Part shown: in pieces, positions 35,700 through 47,693 of the stretch | Layout: each line of letters opens with the position of its first letter | How positions within the stretch are numbered: the stretch's first letter is position 1 | Source of the DNA: Chamaecrista fasciculata | Taxonomy: Eukaryota; Streptophyta; Magnoliopsida; Fabales; Fabaceae | Assembly: GCA_003254925.1 (NCBI GenBank) | Contig: QANZ01053544.1 | Span: 68,635 to 132,634 of the forward strand | DNA length: 64,000 nucleotides | Reading direction: 5' to 3' | Program-made: the position numbers and the translations under genes | The notes under the pieces: model-generated | Told to the model about the DNA's origin: nothing | What the model saw: the letters and a program-made list of their open reading frames with translations, nothing else | Databases searched by the model: none

Positions 35700-35806
35700 G
35701 GTATGTTTGAACACGTACGCACTCTTATTCTGATCGATCAACCTTTAAGAGAATATAAAAAAAGGTGGCGAGTTAATTAATTAATTAAAAAAGAAACCGC
35801 GTCCTC
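35700..35806 (+). promoter_or_regulatory. Conserved non-coding blocks a and b downstream of ERF copy 1
   Basis: GTTTGAACACGTACGCAC (about 35705-35722) and AAAGAAACCGCGTCC (35790-35804) recur in the same order downstream of ERF copy 2, as GTTTGAACGCACAC and an identical AAAGAAACCGCGTCC. There is no coding potential. Function is unknown; enhancer or unannotated RNA are possibilities. Confidence 0.55.
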
Positions 35807-36237
35807 ATCATTTTCATTCATCATATCTACAAAGATGTACGTCTTCATCATTCATTCTTAAATTAAAATCGTATTTTTTTTGTCTTGAGTTTTCATGAGT
35901 ATAATATAAATATAAGTATATATGGTCCATAAAACTTTTTAACTATACACGTCACTTACTGTACTTGCCTTATTGTAGATAAATTTAATTTTTTTTATAT
36001 ATTAATTATAAAAAATATATATTACGTATAAATATGAATAATATTTTAAAAGGTAAATTACATAAGATAATAAGAAAATAGTAATCAAACTTTTACTGTA
36101 ATTTTTTATCATATTTTTCAAATATAAAAAATATTATAGTTAAAATATATTTTTAAAAATAAATATCGGAAAACTTGACATACATGTGCCTGTAAAGTTC
36201 GTTAATATTATTAACATAAATTCCAAGAAAAAAGGGG

Positions 36238-36343
36238 TTTTTGGACAATGGAAGATTGGTCCTTAAAATCGGCATGAAAATGAAAGAGATGAACAAAGTC
36301 AGGGCCTCAGGGGTGATAATGCTTGCAGCGAAGACTTTCAAGT
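36238..36343 (+). promoter_or_regulatory. Conserved non-coding block c downstream of ERF copy 1
   Basis: This roughly 105-bp stretch shares TGGTCCTTAAAATCGGCATG exactly with 45507-45526. Further matches follow at AACAAAGTC/ACCAAAGTC, TGATAAT and GAAGACTTT in the same order. In the two copies it lies about 2.4 and 2.8 kb after the ERF stop codon. Open frames across it contain stop codons and differ between copies, so it does not look coding. Confidence 0.65.
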
Positions 36344-36654
36344 TTCAATAGGGGCAATTTTTTTATTTTTTTGGCCAAACGTTGGATAATAAGGGTTGTA
36401 AAATTGGGTATTCGAGAAATAGAATATTTAAAATTTTAAATCTTTTATGATTAAATTATTTTAAAATTAAGTTTTTTTTTTGTTTTTTTTTACAAATATA
36501 AACTTTAATTATAATATATTGCTTTATAATAATATATATACTTTTTTTAATACCAATATATATACTTTTTTAGATTGTGATGTTTATATATGCTTGTGTC
36601 AGAATTCACCAGTCAAGTCAACCTGAACCTGTAGGCTATCGAAACATATATTGA

Positions 36655-36718
36655 CACGTCACGTCGCGCGCAACTGTACACTAAAATCTTTATGGACCTT
36701 TCGCAAATTTCAACGCGC
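36655..36718 (+). promoter_or_regulatory. Conserved non-coding block d downstream of ERF copy 1
   Basis: CACGTCACGTC is followed about 40 bp later by CTTTCGCAAATTTCAACGCG. Copy 2 has CACGTCACGTC and CTTTCGCCATTTTTTTCAACGCG at 45839-45898. The block contains ACGT cores of the kind bound by bZIP factors. Confidence 0.5.
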
Positions 36719-37119
36719 TAAATTATGTTGAAGATATCCTTAAATTTTAAAATCAAATAAAATATTATTAAATTAATCAATTATTATTTTATTTTATCAA
36801 ATGTTCTCGAAGGAACTAAATTATTATTTTATCAGACTTAAGAAAAAAAGAAAATAAAAAATTTAATTCAGTTTTAAGTTTTAATCTTTTCAAAATAGTT
36901 CATATTATATATTATATACGTATCAATTTATAATTTTATAAAAATAATAAAAATATCAATGTAACAGAAAATATACAAATAAGAATAATCACCTCAAGTC
37001 CTTGATAAATTGCGAAACTAGTGAGAATTATTTTAGAGGTAAGTAATGTCACGTAAGATTTCTTTAAAAGAAAATTACTTTTATGGTCATGTAGATTGTA
37101 GAACAAATTATGCAAACAA

Positions 37120-37640
37120 TGTTATGAAACCCGGATTCATTGGATGGTCAAATTGGAATCCGAGAGTGAAGACGGCTCGGTTTGGACCATTGGATTGTTC
37201 TGAACCGCCCAAAACCGCTTTGGATCACATTGACCCGTGACCTGGAGCGATTTTTAGAAAATCGAACGAGTCACTATTTTCTATGAAAAAAACATTTTTT
37301 TTTTACTTTTTTGTTTGTTGGTTTTGTGGGTCAAATACAAAAAATAATATGAAACTCAATAAAAAATATTGTAAACTTATTAAAACAAAGAAAAAAAACT
37401 TTTTTTTTTCATTTTTACCAACCTAATAATTATTCATGTTGTGACTTTTGTATGTTTTATTTATATAAGACAATGGAATTATGAATTCATAAGTATATCT
37501 TATTGTTATATAAAATTTATAGTTATATTTTATCAATTATGGAATATTTATATTTAAAACAATTAATATTTATTTTATTTATATATTTATGACATCATTC
37601 GGTTCGACCGTTAGTCCAACCGATTGAGCCAATAATTTAG
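37120..37640. repeat. Decayed repeat with GGTTCGACC-type ends
   Basis: GAAACCCGGATTCATTGGATGG at the left and GGTTCGACCGTTAGTCCAACC at the right resemble words at 62100-62190. The interior is AT-rich. It is probably an old DNA transposon. The flanking DNA (36720-37119 and 37641-38384) shows no gene. Confidence 0.35.
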
Positions 37641-38384
37641 ATCTTTTACAGTACACTATAAATGAAGTGTAAAGAAATAAAGAAACAAGTAGAGAGAGAA
37701 AGTGCGTCTCAGTGACACTTTCTCTCTCTAACCTATTCTTATCTTCCTCAACATTATACCCTTAAAGTATTATAAAGAATTTAAATTGATTGAACTAATT
37801 AACCCATAACCCGAAATTCTGTCCAGACACTCTGATCCCGTTTTAATAACATTGTATGCAAATTGTAATTGAATATCATTTTCGCTTGTTTTGCTTTTGT
37901 AAGTGAAACTGAAAAAAAGAAAACAGAAAAAAAAAAATATCTAGTACTAGTAGGGTAGAGACAGCCATAGCATGAGAAAGCACAGGAGGAGGAGACTATG
38001 AAGGTCAATGGGAGACTTGCTCCACTCCTTACAATGCAAAGTAGAGGTCATGTTGCATCCTCCAATTGGCAACCCAATCTACCCATTCATTTACTTCTCC
38101 ATTCCATCCCTCCTCGGCTCTCCTAGTACATATCATATATCATATATATAGATATATAGATATGATTAACTTTTTTATATTTTATATTTTAATAATTAAT
38201 ATAAGTATTATATCTTGATTGTTCTTCTATCATTAGGCCACCCCCATAACTTCATCCTCGCCTTATCCCATCACTCCCTCCTTGTTATGGGAGAGACAAG
38301 TGAATGAGTGATACATTTGAACTAATAATTGTTTCATCAATGGGAAGTCGTTAATTCGATTGATTGGTCGCTGGGATCTATATC

Positions 38385-39655
38385 ATTTTGATCCTTAATG
38401 TTTTTTCTGCTCTATTTTGGTCCTTAATGATTTTCACAATTGCTCCCTAAATATTAAATATAATCATATTTCAATCATTTTATGTTTGATTAAGATGAAG
38501 CCAATGTTGAAATTTTTGTGTGGATTAGCATTAATCTATTGTAAGATTAATATTTATGTTTACTGATAAGTAATTAATTTATCGTAAGTCTGAATAAGAA
38601 TAGATTGGGTTCATATTACTTGTGGTAATTCGTGATGGATTAGATTATCCACAAGCCTTCCGGGACCGGGCTAAGAACCCCAAGCCACGTCCGAAGAGTA
38701 TTACTAATTATCACATTAAATTACTAATGTATATATGGAGTTTGTTTGCTAAAGGGACAGTTCTGTAATTATGTTTAGGACCATATTGTAATATTCACTA
38801 ATGGTCTCATTAGTGAATATTTTTGGGTATATATATACCATGTGTTTTCACAACTTTAAGGTCCATCTTTTGTCAACTTTTGGTCCCTTTTGCTCTACTC
38901 CATCTTGCAACTCTTTGGATTAGTGGTTTGAAGATCTTAGCCTCATTCAAGATCAATCTCAACTCCAGGTTAGTGGTTTCATCTCCCACATCTCGGATTT
39001 ATTTCCGTCAGCCAAAGCTACGGGTTTCTCTTGACATATTATTTATCTACCCAGTTAGGTGTCATTAACAAACGAGATCAAATTAGGCCTTAAAATGGAT
39101 TGCTCGTTTCATCAAGTTGGTAATATATATCTCTCTTGTTTCTAGTAGGAATGCGTTGAAATCGAAGCTACAAATTATTCTTGACGAGTTCTTTCTCTGT
39201 CCAGTTGGAGTCATCGATAAATGCGGTCGAATAGTACACTCTGAATGTAAGTTTGGCCAAAACATCTACCAACTTTTGAATTGCTATTTGATCTCCTTTA
39301 CCAACTGCTCCAACTAGATAGAGAAAGAGTACGTTAAGAGTAACCCATAACTCTAATTTTATAGTATTCAAACTTAAAACAAGAAAAACATAATGAATCT
39401 CATGAAACAAGCATCATTTGAGTCCAATTTTATGCTTGATTTGATCTCATTTGTTGATGGTCTCAAATAGACAAATAAATAGAACTCATAAAGTGTAACC
39501 CATATGTCGTTTTCAGACTTGAAATAGAGATATATGATTACATTTAGTATAGAAATAAAAAAAAACTTTTGAGAAAAATTAAGGACCAAACGGAATAGAA
39601 AAAATATTAAGAACTAAAATGAAATTTAAGATAAATGTTAGGGACCAAAATGACA
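38385..39655. repeat. R1-related repeat with internal insertion
   Basis: The ends CATTTTGATCCTTAATG and GGGACCAAAATGACATTT are inverted. Internal phrases (TTCTTTCTCTGTCCAGTTGGAG, GATCTCATTTGTTGATGGTC) match the R1 family. The segment around 38590-38870 is extra and unrelated to other copies, so an older insertion is likely. Confidence 0.45.
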
Positions 39656-39930
39656 TTTTTTAAAATGTTTATACTTATTTTAAATAAACGTATAAATCTC
39701 GAGATAATATAAAAGGATTGAGAGAATTCTCTACATAATATTACTGTAGTAATTCTCCAAAGTTGGAAGTGGGGAGGGGGAGCGTCTCATACACGCATGA
39801 AAGGGAAAGGAAAAAGAAAAAGCAGGGGAGAACAAAGGAAGAAAAAAAAAAAAAAAGCTAAGAATTTATGATTTTTTTTTTGTGGCTATTAATTTGGCCT
39901 AATGTGTTTCCTTTCCCTTATGCACAATTT

Positions 39931-40140
39931 GATCAGTTTCACACGGGCACGGAGACAGACAAAATGATTGAGGCAAGCAAAAACCCTAATAGCCTCCTCC
40001 CTCATCATCTCCTTTAATCTCCTTTTTCTTTTCTTCATTCCTCTGCTTTTATGTTTGGCAGATCCAAGAACACATCATCATATATATTCTCTCCCTTCTT
40101 TTTGGGGATATAATAATTAAGTTTTTCTCTTTTATAAAAG
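39931..40140 (+). promoter_or_regulatory. Promoter of ERF copy 2 with conserved block and TATA box
   Basis: GATCAGTTTCACACGGGCA at 39931-39949 matches the copy-1 promoter. A good TATA box, TATAAAAG, is at 40133-40140, about 93 bp before the start codon. The leader shares AAGTGGATCGAA with copy 1. Confidence 0.6.
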
Positions 40141-40232
40141 GAGTGAGCTAGGGAGGAGGGATCCAAAATCCAAATCACACTACATACTTTGCATGTAATC
40201 TCTTGATCGAGTAGCAAAAGTGGATCGAAGGC

Positions 40233-42656
40233 ATGGAAAAAGGAGTGTGTGTTCCTAATTCAGAAGAAGAGCAAGAGAAAGAAGAGGATGATCAATATCA
40301 TCACTTGTTTCCTACCTATTCTGAGCGTTCTCAGCAAGACATGTCGGTCATGGTGTCGGCTCTTGCTCAAGTCATTGGTGCTACACCTAATCATAATCAT
40401 AATACTACTAATAATAATCCTTTCACACTCTCCCAATCAACCACGTCTCATCCAAACATTACTCAACAATCCCAACCAACCCAACATCAAGGTATATTCA
40501 TACATATATGTTGCAATTTTCATACTTTTTAAGTATATATATTTTGTCATCATATTCATATTCATGTAGATATGCTCCCAGATCAAATTATTAGGGTTGC
40601 CCATATGTATGACTTTGAGTTTCTGTTCATATTATATTGTTAATTGCCAGATCTCCATTATTGATCTCATATATATCTTTACTTACCCACCTTCCACCAA
40701 TATATATTCATGTTCTTCAAAACTACTCTTGGTTTTCCTTGGTCAATGTGTTCACAATCTTTGTCGGCTTTCACACTAGTTCATATCTTCCTTCACCAAT
40801 ATACATACATATGATATACTGGCCGGTGTATGGTTACGTTTTTTAGTGTAATGTTTATACATTTGTTTATTAGTATTTAGTTCATCCAAAATTGAGTTCC
40901 TTCTCGCAACACGTTGTTGATTCTCTTCCTAAATATAATAAGATTGAGAAGGTGAATTTGTTTTTTTATTTGTGAAAATATATTTTTAAAATTGTTTTTT
41001 GAAATATAAACTGTAAACTCTCTCTAACTTGTTTCTTGTTCTTGTCAGGTATTTTTGCTTTGTTATCTGATTAACAAGTAGTCAAAAGCTTTCAAATTTA
41101 GCATTATATAATTTTATGATTAAAATATGAGTAAACTGAAATACTTGGATTGACATTGAGTTTACTGAAAGAACTGATATATTCGTTAGTCCTTAAAAGA
41201 ATTAAATGATATAAAATGGACTAGCGAGTATATTGTTTGATATTTTTAAGATTTAAATTATTTATTTTAATCTTTTAAGAATTAAGTTATCAATTCAATA
41301 ATTTTTAATGAATAAATTGTTAATTTACTCTTTAAATATTACATGATTAAGGCATGTATTGATTAATTAATGGTAAAATATAAGGTTGCTTATATATAAG
41401 GCCAAAGTAACAATTCTAGTCTCTTATCTTTAGGGTAGGTTATAATCCAACCCTTTATCTTCTTTTATTGCCATTTTGATCCTCTAAGTTCTCTAAAAGT
41501 TTCTCTCAACAATTAAATATGATCATATTTATTTCGCTTAAAGTTTTAATGCAACGAGTCTCAAGCTATATGTTGTTTTTGACGAATCGTTTCTTTGTCC
41601 AATTAGAGTTGTCAACAAACACAAGTTTTATTTGAATTCTATTTCTTTAATGATTTGGCATCCAAAAAAAATATTTTATATTGTCTTTATCATGGTCCTG
41701 CAACAAAATTTTGGTATGTCTCTTATTTTTATCGAAAAAAATTTAACTAAAAAATATAAAACTTTATCTAAGTTTAGTCTTATTAGTTAATAGACTATAA
41801 TTCTTCAAATGCATGCATGCCCGGCTATATATAGTGAGAAAGCCTCTGAAATCTGAACTATATATGTGGGATCCATGGAACATAAGTTATATATATAGAG
41901 TACATAATTTTGTATACACATAAGGACATTAATTGTTGAAGACTACTAATTACATACGTGGATTTGTTTGTACATATATGAACTATATGCATGAATAAAG
42001 GAAACATAAGAAGAAGACACTACAGAGGAGTAAGGCAAAGACCATGGGGAAAATGGGCAGCTGAAATTCGAGATCCGAAGAAAGCAGCTCGAGTTTGGCT
42101 TGGAACATTCGACACAGCTGAAGCTGCAGCACTTGCATACGATGAAGCTGCCCTTAAATTCAAAGGAAGCAAAGCTAAGCTCAATTTTCCCGAAAGAGTT
42201 CAACCTCAGCCTCAACCTCAAACGACGTCGTCTTCTTCTGATCAATTTGGTATTGGTAATTATAACCTCACAAACCGTCCTCAACTTCACAATTATCTTC
42301 CTCCTCCATCATTTTCACATCAACAACAACAACCTAATTATTCGTCTCATCATCATGATCCTATGAATTACCAATATCAACAGTTTGTGGGAAGTGGGAG
42401 TAATAACAATTTTAGTAGTGATTATGGCATAAATATGCCTCCTGGTTTCTATGGGACACAACCACAGTACAATATGTTATATTCATCATCAATATCATCT
42501 CATTTGTCTCCATCTTCATCATCATCCTCATCCTCATCTCAACACGACCAACTTCTGAGGTTTTCCATGCAATTCGGTGGCTCTTCATCTTCTACCAATT
42601 CGTCCCACCCTCCTTCTGGTTGGACTCATCATCATGACTTTGATGGTAAATCTTGA
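40233..42656 (+). CDS. ERF114-like: AP2/ERF transcription factor, group X (ERF114-like), tandem copy 2
   Basis: Two exons, 40233-40491 and 42001-42656, join in phase 1 and give 304 residues. The N-terminus is acidic and has [19 protein letters not shown] at about residues 29-47. The AP2 domain is at residues 94-152 and differs from copy 1 at only about three positions (for example [15 protein letters not shown]). The tail keeps [12 protein letters not shown] and a WTHHHDFDG end. The intron (1.5 kb) is longer than in copy 1 (0.5 kb) and has a partial R1 repeat near 41400-41650. Conservation is strong in domains and weak in the Asn/Gln/His-rich linkers, as expected if both proteins are functional. 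The acceptor context, ATGAATAAAG|GA, mirrors copy 1, including an in-frame ATG ten bases before the splice site. Confidence 0.92.
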
Positions 42657-43976
42657 CGTACGAGGGATGTGTGTGTCATTCTACTCTAGCTTCTCTTTTT
42701 TTATTGAAAAACAAAAACAATTAATTAACTCGCATCTCTTTAATTGGTTTTCTTCTTGTTATTTCTGCTAGCTTGTGATCACCTTCAATTCCATTTCCGG
42801 TCCACTATATATACTTGTTGCCAATTATGAAACGAATGTTTGTTTTTTTAATTAGAGAAGCTTTTTATCGTGCTTAATTTTATCGATCCATAGACCCTTT
42901 GAGTTTGCGTGCATATATAGAAAAGACAAGAACAAAATCTTATATTTAATAGTGCATACATTCATTCATAAATTGTCTAATAATTAAATAGGTGAAAGAT
43001 TAATTTTATTTTATGTACGAGAGAGTAGTTAATTAATTACTTATAGTTTCGTTATATAGCTAGCTAAGCTAGGCATAGAAATTAAAGAAGTTGCACTATT
43101 ATATATGTACCATGTAGCCAAGATCTTATATATATTAAGATGCATTAAATTTATAATAATTATTAGTATTTCTTTTACATATATATATATAACAACAAAA
43201 GTATGAAAACAAATGTAAGTTTTTAGAATTAGTTAGGAAATATATTCTTATAACAAGCATAAAATTTAATTTTCTTGATAAAAATATTTTTAAAGAGACT
43301 CAAATTTAATTAAGACAACTTTTATGAGCGAGCATTTTAGTGATCAGCACTAGAGTTTTCGAGTTCTCATCTAACCTATCACTTTGAGAGATTAAAAAAC
43401 AAATCCTAATTAACAAGAATCTTGAATTACTTTAATTTAATGTAATATCCAATATCCCATATTCAAAGTCACCCTTTTTGTAAATATATGATATATAGCT
43501 ACCCCACTTCAATGTAACCATCGGTGGTAGTGGTTGGTAATAAAATGACCTGGCATTTGAAATGTGAAGTATATATCCATATCCATGCGTGTGTATGTAT
43601 ATACAGAAAAGATGACTTGCTGATCGAGCCGTTGGGCTGTTTTCTAAAAGTTTGCATGCATAGTGTAAAACGTTTATTAAAATGCTGCCGTTCGGACGTG
43701 CATCTCCATCTAATTAAAGAAACTTCAAATCAATATGCGATCATATGGAAACAAGTCCCAAGAAGACCCAAAGTTATAAGCAGCGGAAAGAGCAAGAAAT
43801 CAAATTCAATAATATTAAATATATTAAAGGTAATAGAAATGGAATAAAGAAAAGAAAGAAAGGAAGCAGATGGCATTTGAGCTTATACACTTGTTATCGA
43901 TCAGTTATGACTTAAGAAGAAAGATATACATATTCATATAATTAATTAATAGATATGCGCAATATCATAGAATCCG
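42657..43976. other. Intergenic DNA downstream of ERF copy 2
   Basis: A T-rich 3' UTR-like section runs to about 42900. The rest is AT-rich with scattered TA runs. No gene is seen. Confidence 0.45.
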
Positions 43977-44015
43977 GTTTGAACGCACACTTTCGTTCCA
44001 AAAGAAACCGCGTCC
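43977..44015 (+). promoter_or_regulatory. Conserved non-coding blocks a and b downstream of ERF copy 2
   Basis: GTTTGAACGCACAC at 43977-43990 and AAAGAAACCGCGTCC at 44001-44015 are the counterparts of the blocks at 35705-35804. The spacing between them is shorter here. Confidence 0.55.
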
Positions 44016-44630
44016 CCAATGCCGGCCTTAGCTTTATTCATTACTCTTGTTAGTTGTTAGTTGTTACATTACATTACACATATGTAGTGACATCGGAATG
44101 GATCCTTCGTTCCCTTAAAATTGAAGTGTGACATATCACATATGTACGCTGTGTGTATTTTTTTTTCTTTGAAATTGACTCAATATTTTTTTTAAAAAAA
44201 AATGCATACAAGTATATATATATGTCTTTGTTTTAGTTTTATTAGTTTAATTTATTATTACTTAATTAATGTGATATGTAAAATATGATAGACTTGAATT
44301 AGTTATTTTTCATTGAACGATGATGGTAGAATAATACAAATTTAATGAATATATACTAGCATGCGAATTTTCTCATCTTAAGAAGGGCATCCAACATTAG
44401 CATATGTGTCCAACAATTATTTAGTACGTATAGTTGTAATTCATTTGGAACAGTGTGTGAAAGCAAATAAAGATGACCCACAGAAGTTGCAAATCCACCT
44501 GGGAAGTTGCAAGTTGCAACGTGTCCTCGTGCCCCAACATGCTTTTCTAATCAATGTCATTAAAACATTGAAAAAAAATAAAAATAATACAAAAGGTTAA
44601 TATTGTAGATTTCTTTTTTTTTTTTTTTTT

Positions 44631-45070
44631 GCCAAAGTGTAGTTTTAGTCTCATAACTTTTGTTAAGGTCTCAACTTAGTCCCATAACTTTTTTTGTTGC
44701 ACTTTTGGTCCCATATCTTTTGCTCAAGTTGCAAATTTAGTCTCGTGTTACACTTTTGGTCTCATATCTTTAACTCATGTTGCATAATTGGTCCTATATC
44801 TTTTAGTCAGGTTGCAGAATTGGTCTCATATCTTTGGGTCAGGTGTAGAATTGGTCTGACATCTTTGGATCAAATGGGACTGGCAGTGAATTTTTTTTAC
44901 AAAGATATGGGACCAATTCTGTAACCTGACTAAAAGATATGGGACCAAAAGTGATACGAGACTAAATCTGCAACTTTTTACAAATATGATACTAAATATG
45001 CAACAAAAAAAGTTATGGGACCAAATTGAGACCTGAACAAAAGTTATGGGACCAAAAGTACACTTTGACC
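44631..45070. mobile_element. MULE-type foldback element between conserved blocks b and c of ERF copy 2
   Basis: It starts GCCAAAGTGTAGTTTTAGTC and ends GACCAAAAGTACACTTTGACC, with arms of TCATATCTTT/AAAGATATGGGACC units. The flanks are T runs on both sides, so the duplication cannot be read uniquely. It interrupts the otherwise collinear conserved non-coding blocks and so was inserted after the tandem duplication. Confidence 0.7.
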
Positions 45071-45485
45071 CTTTTTTTTCAAGATTATGTATTCTAAGAA
45101 CTTTAATTGAAACAAAAAAAAGCTTACGTTAACTAACATCAGAGACTTGAACTTAAAGGAGAAATAAGAGCATGCAAGCTTTTGAAGCCCCCCTCGTGTT
45201 TCATAATTTCATTAACCAACAACGTTCATATCACTTTCTTTGTTGGTATTCAATCATCAATCAGTTCATACTAGCTCGTTTAATTTACCGCCCCAAAACT
45301 TATTATTAATAAAACAATAATGTGCATGACCGGGTGAATATAATTAAAAGGTGAGCGTTGATGAAAGGAAAAATAATAAGTTAAGCTTGCAGAGAAATTA
45401 AGACATACATGTAGTTGACTTAAGATACAAGAATCATAATTTGATTCATGAAGGTGATCGAAAATATGAATTATAAGAGAGAAGA

Positions 45486-45580
45486 ATTTGGACCGTAGCA
45501 GAAGAGTGGTCCTTAAAATCGGCATGGGAATGGGATGACCAAAGTCTAAGTTGATAATTGTAGCAGAGAATGAAGACTTT
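45486..45580 (+). promoter_or_regulatory. Conserved non-coding block c downstream of ERF copy 2
   Basis: Counterpart of 36238-36343, sharing TTTGGAC, TGGTCCTTAAAATCGGCATG, CAAAGTC, TGATAAT and GAAGACTTT in order. A 186-codon minus-strand open frame covers it, but the matching frame of copy 1 is not conserved outside the block. Confidence 0.65.
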
Positions 45581-45837
45581 TTTCTGTTTTTTGGTACAGA
45601 GAGAATGAAGACTTTAGCTAGTGATAGGGATTTTGATATTATAAATGAGTTGTGTTTTGAGATGAGATATAAATGATATGATATATGAAGAAGTGGAGAG
45701 TGAAGTGTAACTTTTTGTGGCACTAAGAAAACCCCAGACTTAGCTTTGAGAGTTGAGGGTTGTTGATATCTAGATCTTGTGTGACCCTTGACTGTTGAAT
45801 CAGTCATCGTTTGAAGAAGGATACAATTAAGTTTACG

Positions 45838-45898
45838 CACGTCACGTCCCCATCATATGCTTAAAAAATAGTGGGCTTTCGCCATTTTTTTCAACGCG
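45838..45898 (+). promoter_or_regulatory. Conserved non-coding block d downstream of ERF copy 2
   Basis: CACGTCACGTC and then CTTTCGCCATTTTTTTCAACGCG, matching 36655-36718. Confidence 0.5.
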
Positions 45899-47159
45899 TC
45901 GAATCAAGACCAATTTGGTGGACCTTAATGCATGTGATGTGGATGGAATATCTAAAATATAAAGGGCAATCTGATACACATATACGTGTATTAATTAGTA
46001 GGCCTTACAAAAAGTACTTTTAATAAGCTCAAATTTTCAAATTGGTCCCAAATTATATTGATCCTAAATATTTACATATTTTTATAATTTTTTAAAATTA
46101 GTCCAAACTATTAAATATTATCATATCATCTCTCTTGTTTCAAATTTAAATCGTAAAACAAAGAATAACTTCATTTGAATAGTTAAAAAGTAGTCTTGAG
46201 ATATTAATTTCCGATGATAGTTTAATGACCTCGCCTTTGACTACAAGAAAATAGACTTCCAGTAACAACTTTAAACGGTGTCTGAGGAGGGGGAAAATTA
46301 CAAAGATTGGTATGATGCTTGAGCACATTACATGTTTTTCTTTGATTTTTCAGTTAGGGGTGCACAAACCTCGGGTCAGGACGAGCCTCAAGCAGACCCG
46401 GCCCAGTTACTGTTGGGTCACTTGACTTTTGTTCACCACTATTCTTAGCTCAACCTCCTTTATCTTTGAATATCACTTGGATTTTTGCATTTGGCTTTTT
46501 AAAATGATAGACATGCTGCGATTCTTTTTGTATTTCAGCCTTTTATATAAGCTCGAAAGGGAAAAGTTAGTAGCTAATTATTGAAGTCCTACCTCGTTTA
46601 ATTAAAGGGTCTTTTAACTCTATATATATATATATATATATATATAATGAGGCAACTCTCTCCCTTTAAGAGCTCTTTTAAGGTGGGTTAGACATTTCAA
46701 CATGATATCATAGTCAAATTTAAACATACATGCATATGTATGGATGAATGAGCCTTACTGTGTGGGCTGCTATGAGAATACCTCATTCACTTCTTTTAAT
46801 TTCTCATTTATTGGCTTTTTCTCAATTTGACTCATTTTAATTTTTCTTCTCAGTATTTTGAAATTTGTTTTGTCATTAATTTTAAACCTTTTTATATATC
46901 TAGTTCTTTATTAAGATTCTATTTAGATTGTCTATGATTAAAGTCTTTTTTTAAGTGGAAAAAAACTTTTATATATAAAAAATCATGTTTAAGTAATTTT
47001 AAGAAAGTTAAAATTTTTTTTTTTGCCAAATAAAACAAAAATTTTTCAAGACGATCGATTTGTGGTTTCTCATAGGAGCTGTCCATTAAGACACTATCAA
47101 GCACTAAATATCTCAGTTTTTTCAAGAAGCTCAATTTTAAAGTTTTCATTTAAAACACT
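45899..47159. other. Intergenic DNA
   Basis: It contains a partial R1-like fragment near 46020-46140, GGGTGCACAAACCTCGGGTC-type decayed repeat near 46360, and a (TA)n tract at about 46620-46646. No gene is seen. Confidence 0.45.
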
Positions 47160-47177
47160 TGTATAACTATTCTTTTT

Positions 47178-47378
47178 TTTTTTTTTAGTTAAAAGTTTAG
47201 GTGAGTTGAGTCTCAAAAGCTCATCAAGATCAGGGCATGCCTCCAGGCTCTATGAGCGCTCAGAGAAGTACTTACAGATCGCCTGCTAACAAGACTCTCA
47301 CATTGACAGCAGAATTTGAACTCACGACTTTGAGGGTTATGAGATGACTCATTACCAACTGGGTCAACCTTTATTGAC
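47178..47378 (-). mobile_element. tRNA-derived SINE with perfect 18-bp target-site duplication
   Basis: The element is flanked by TGTATAACTATTCTTTTT at 47160-47177 and 47379-47396. Read on the minus strand it begins with a tRNA-like head (CCAGTTGGTAATGAGTC as A box region, GTGAGTTCAAATTCTGC as B box region), has a body of about 110 bp (GAGCGCTCATAGAGCCTGGAG), and ends in an A tail. Long perfect duplications plus an A tail indicate LINE-machinery retrotransposition. Degraded relatives lie near 50845 and 56208. Confidence 0.85.
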
Positions 47379-47693
47379 TGTATAACTATTCTTTTTGTCA
47401 ATTTTTTTTGTAGGGGTGTTTGGTTGGAAATTCTTTTTCAAGAAATTATATTATGTAAAATTTTTAAGATTTGTTCGAATAAATTAAATATTTATATAAC
47501 TATTTTTATATTTTTTTCCAGAAATGTTAATTATCATATTTGGTTTTCAATATTGATATTCTTATAGTACTTAGTACTTTTTTAAAATTTAGCATTATTT
47601 TTTTCTTTGCAAGTATTTTTAATTTTTAATCAAATCTCGTCTTGTTATATTCTTTTTTAGTTTTTTTATAATTTTTTTATTATATAATTTTAA

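Noticed and set aside
37046-37240. Open frame with GWSNWNPRVK...SEPPKTALDH
   Set aside because: It lies in a decayed repeat with GGTTCGACC/GGTTCAACC words that recur elsewhere. No domain is recognisable.
45280-45840. 186-codon minus-strand open frame downstream of ERF copy 2
   Set aside because: It has no recognisable domain and no matching frame in the duplicated region of copy 1. The shared part is better explained as conserved non-coding block c.
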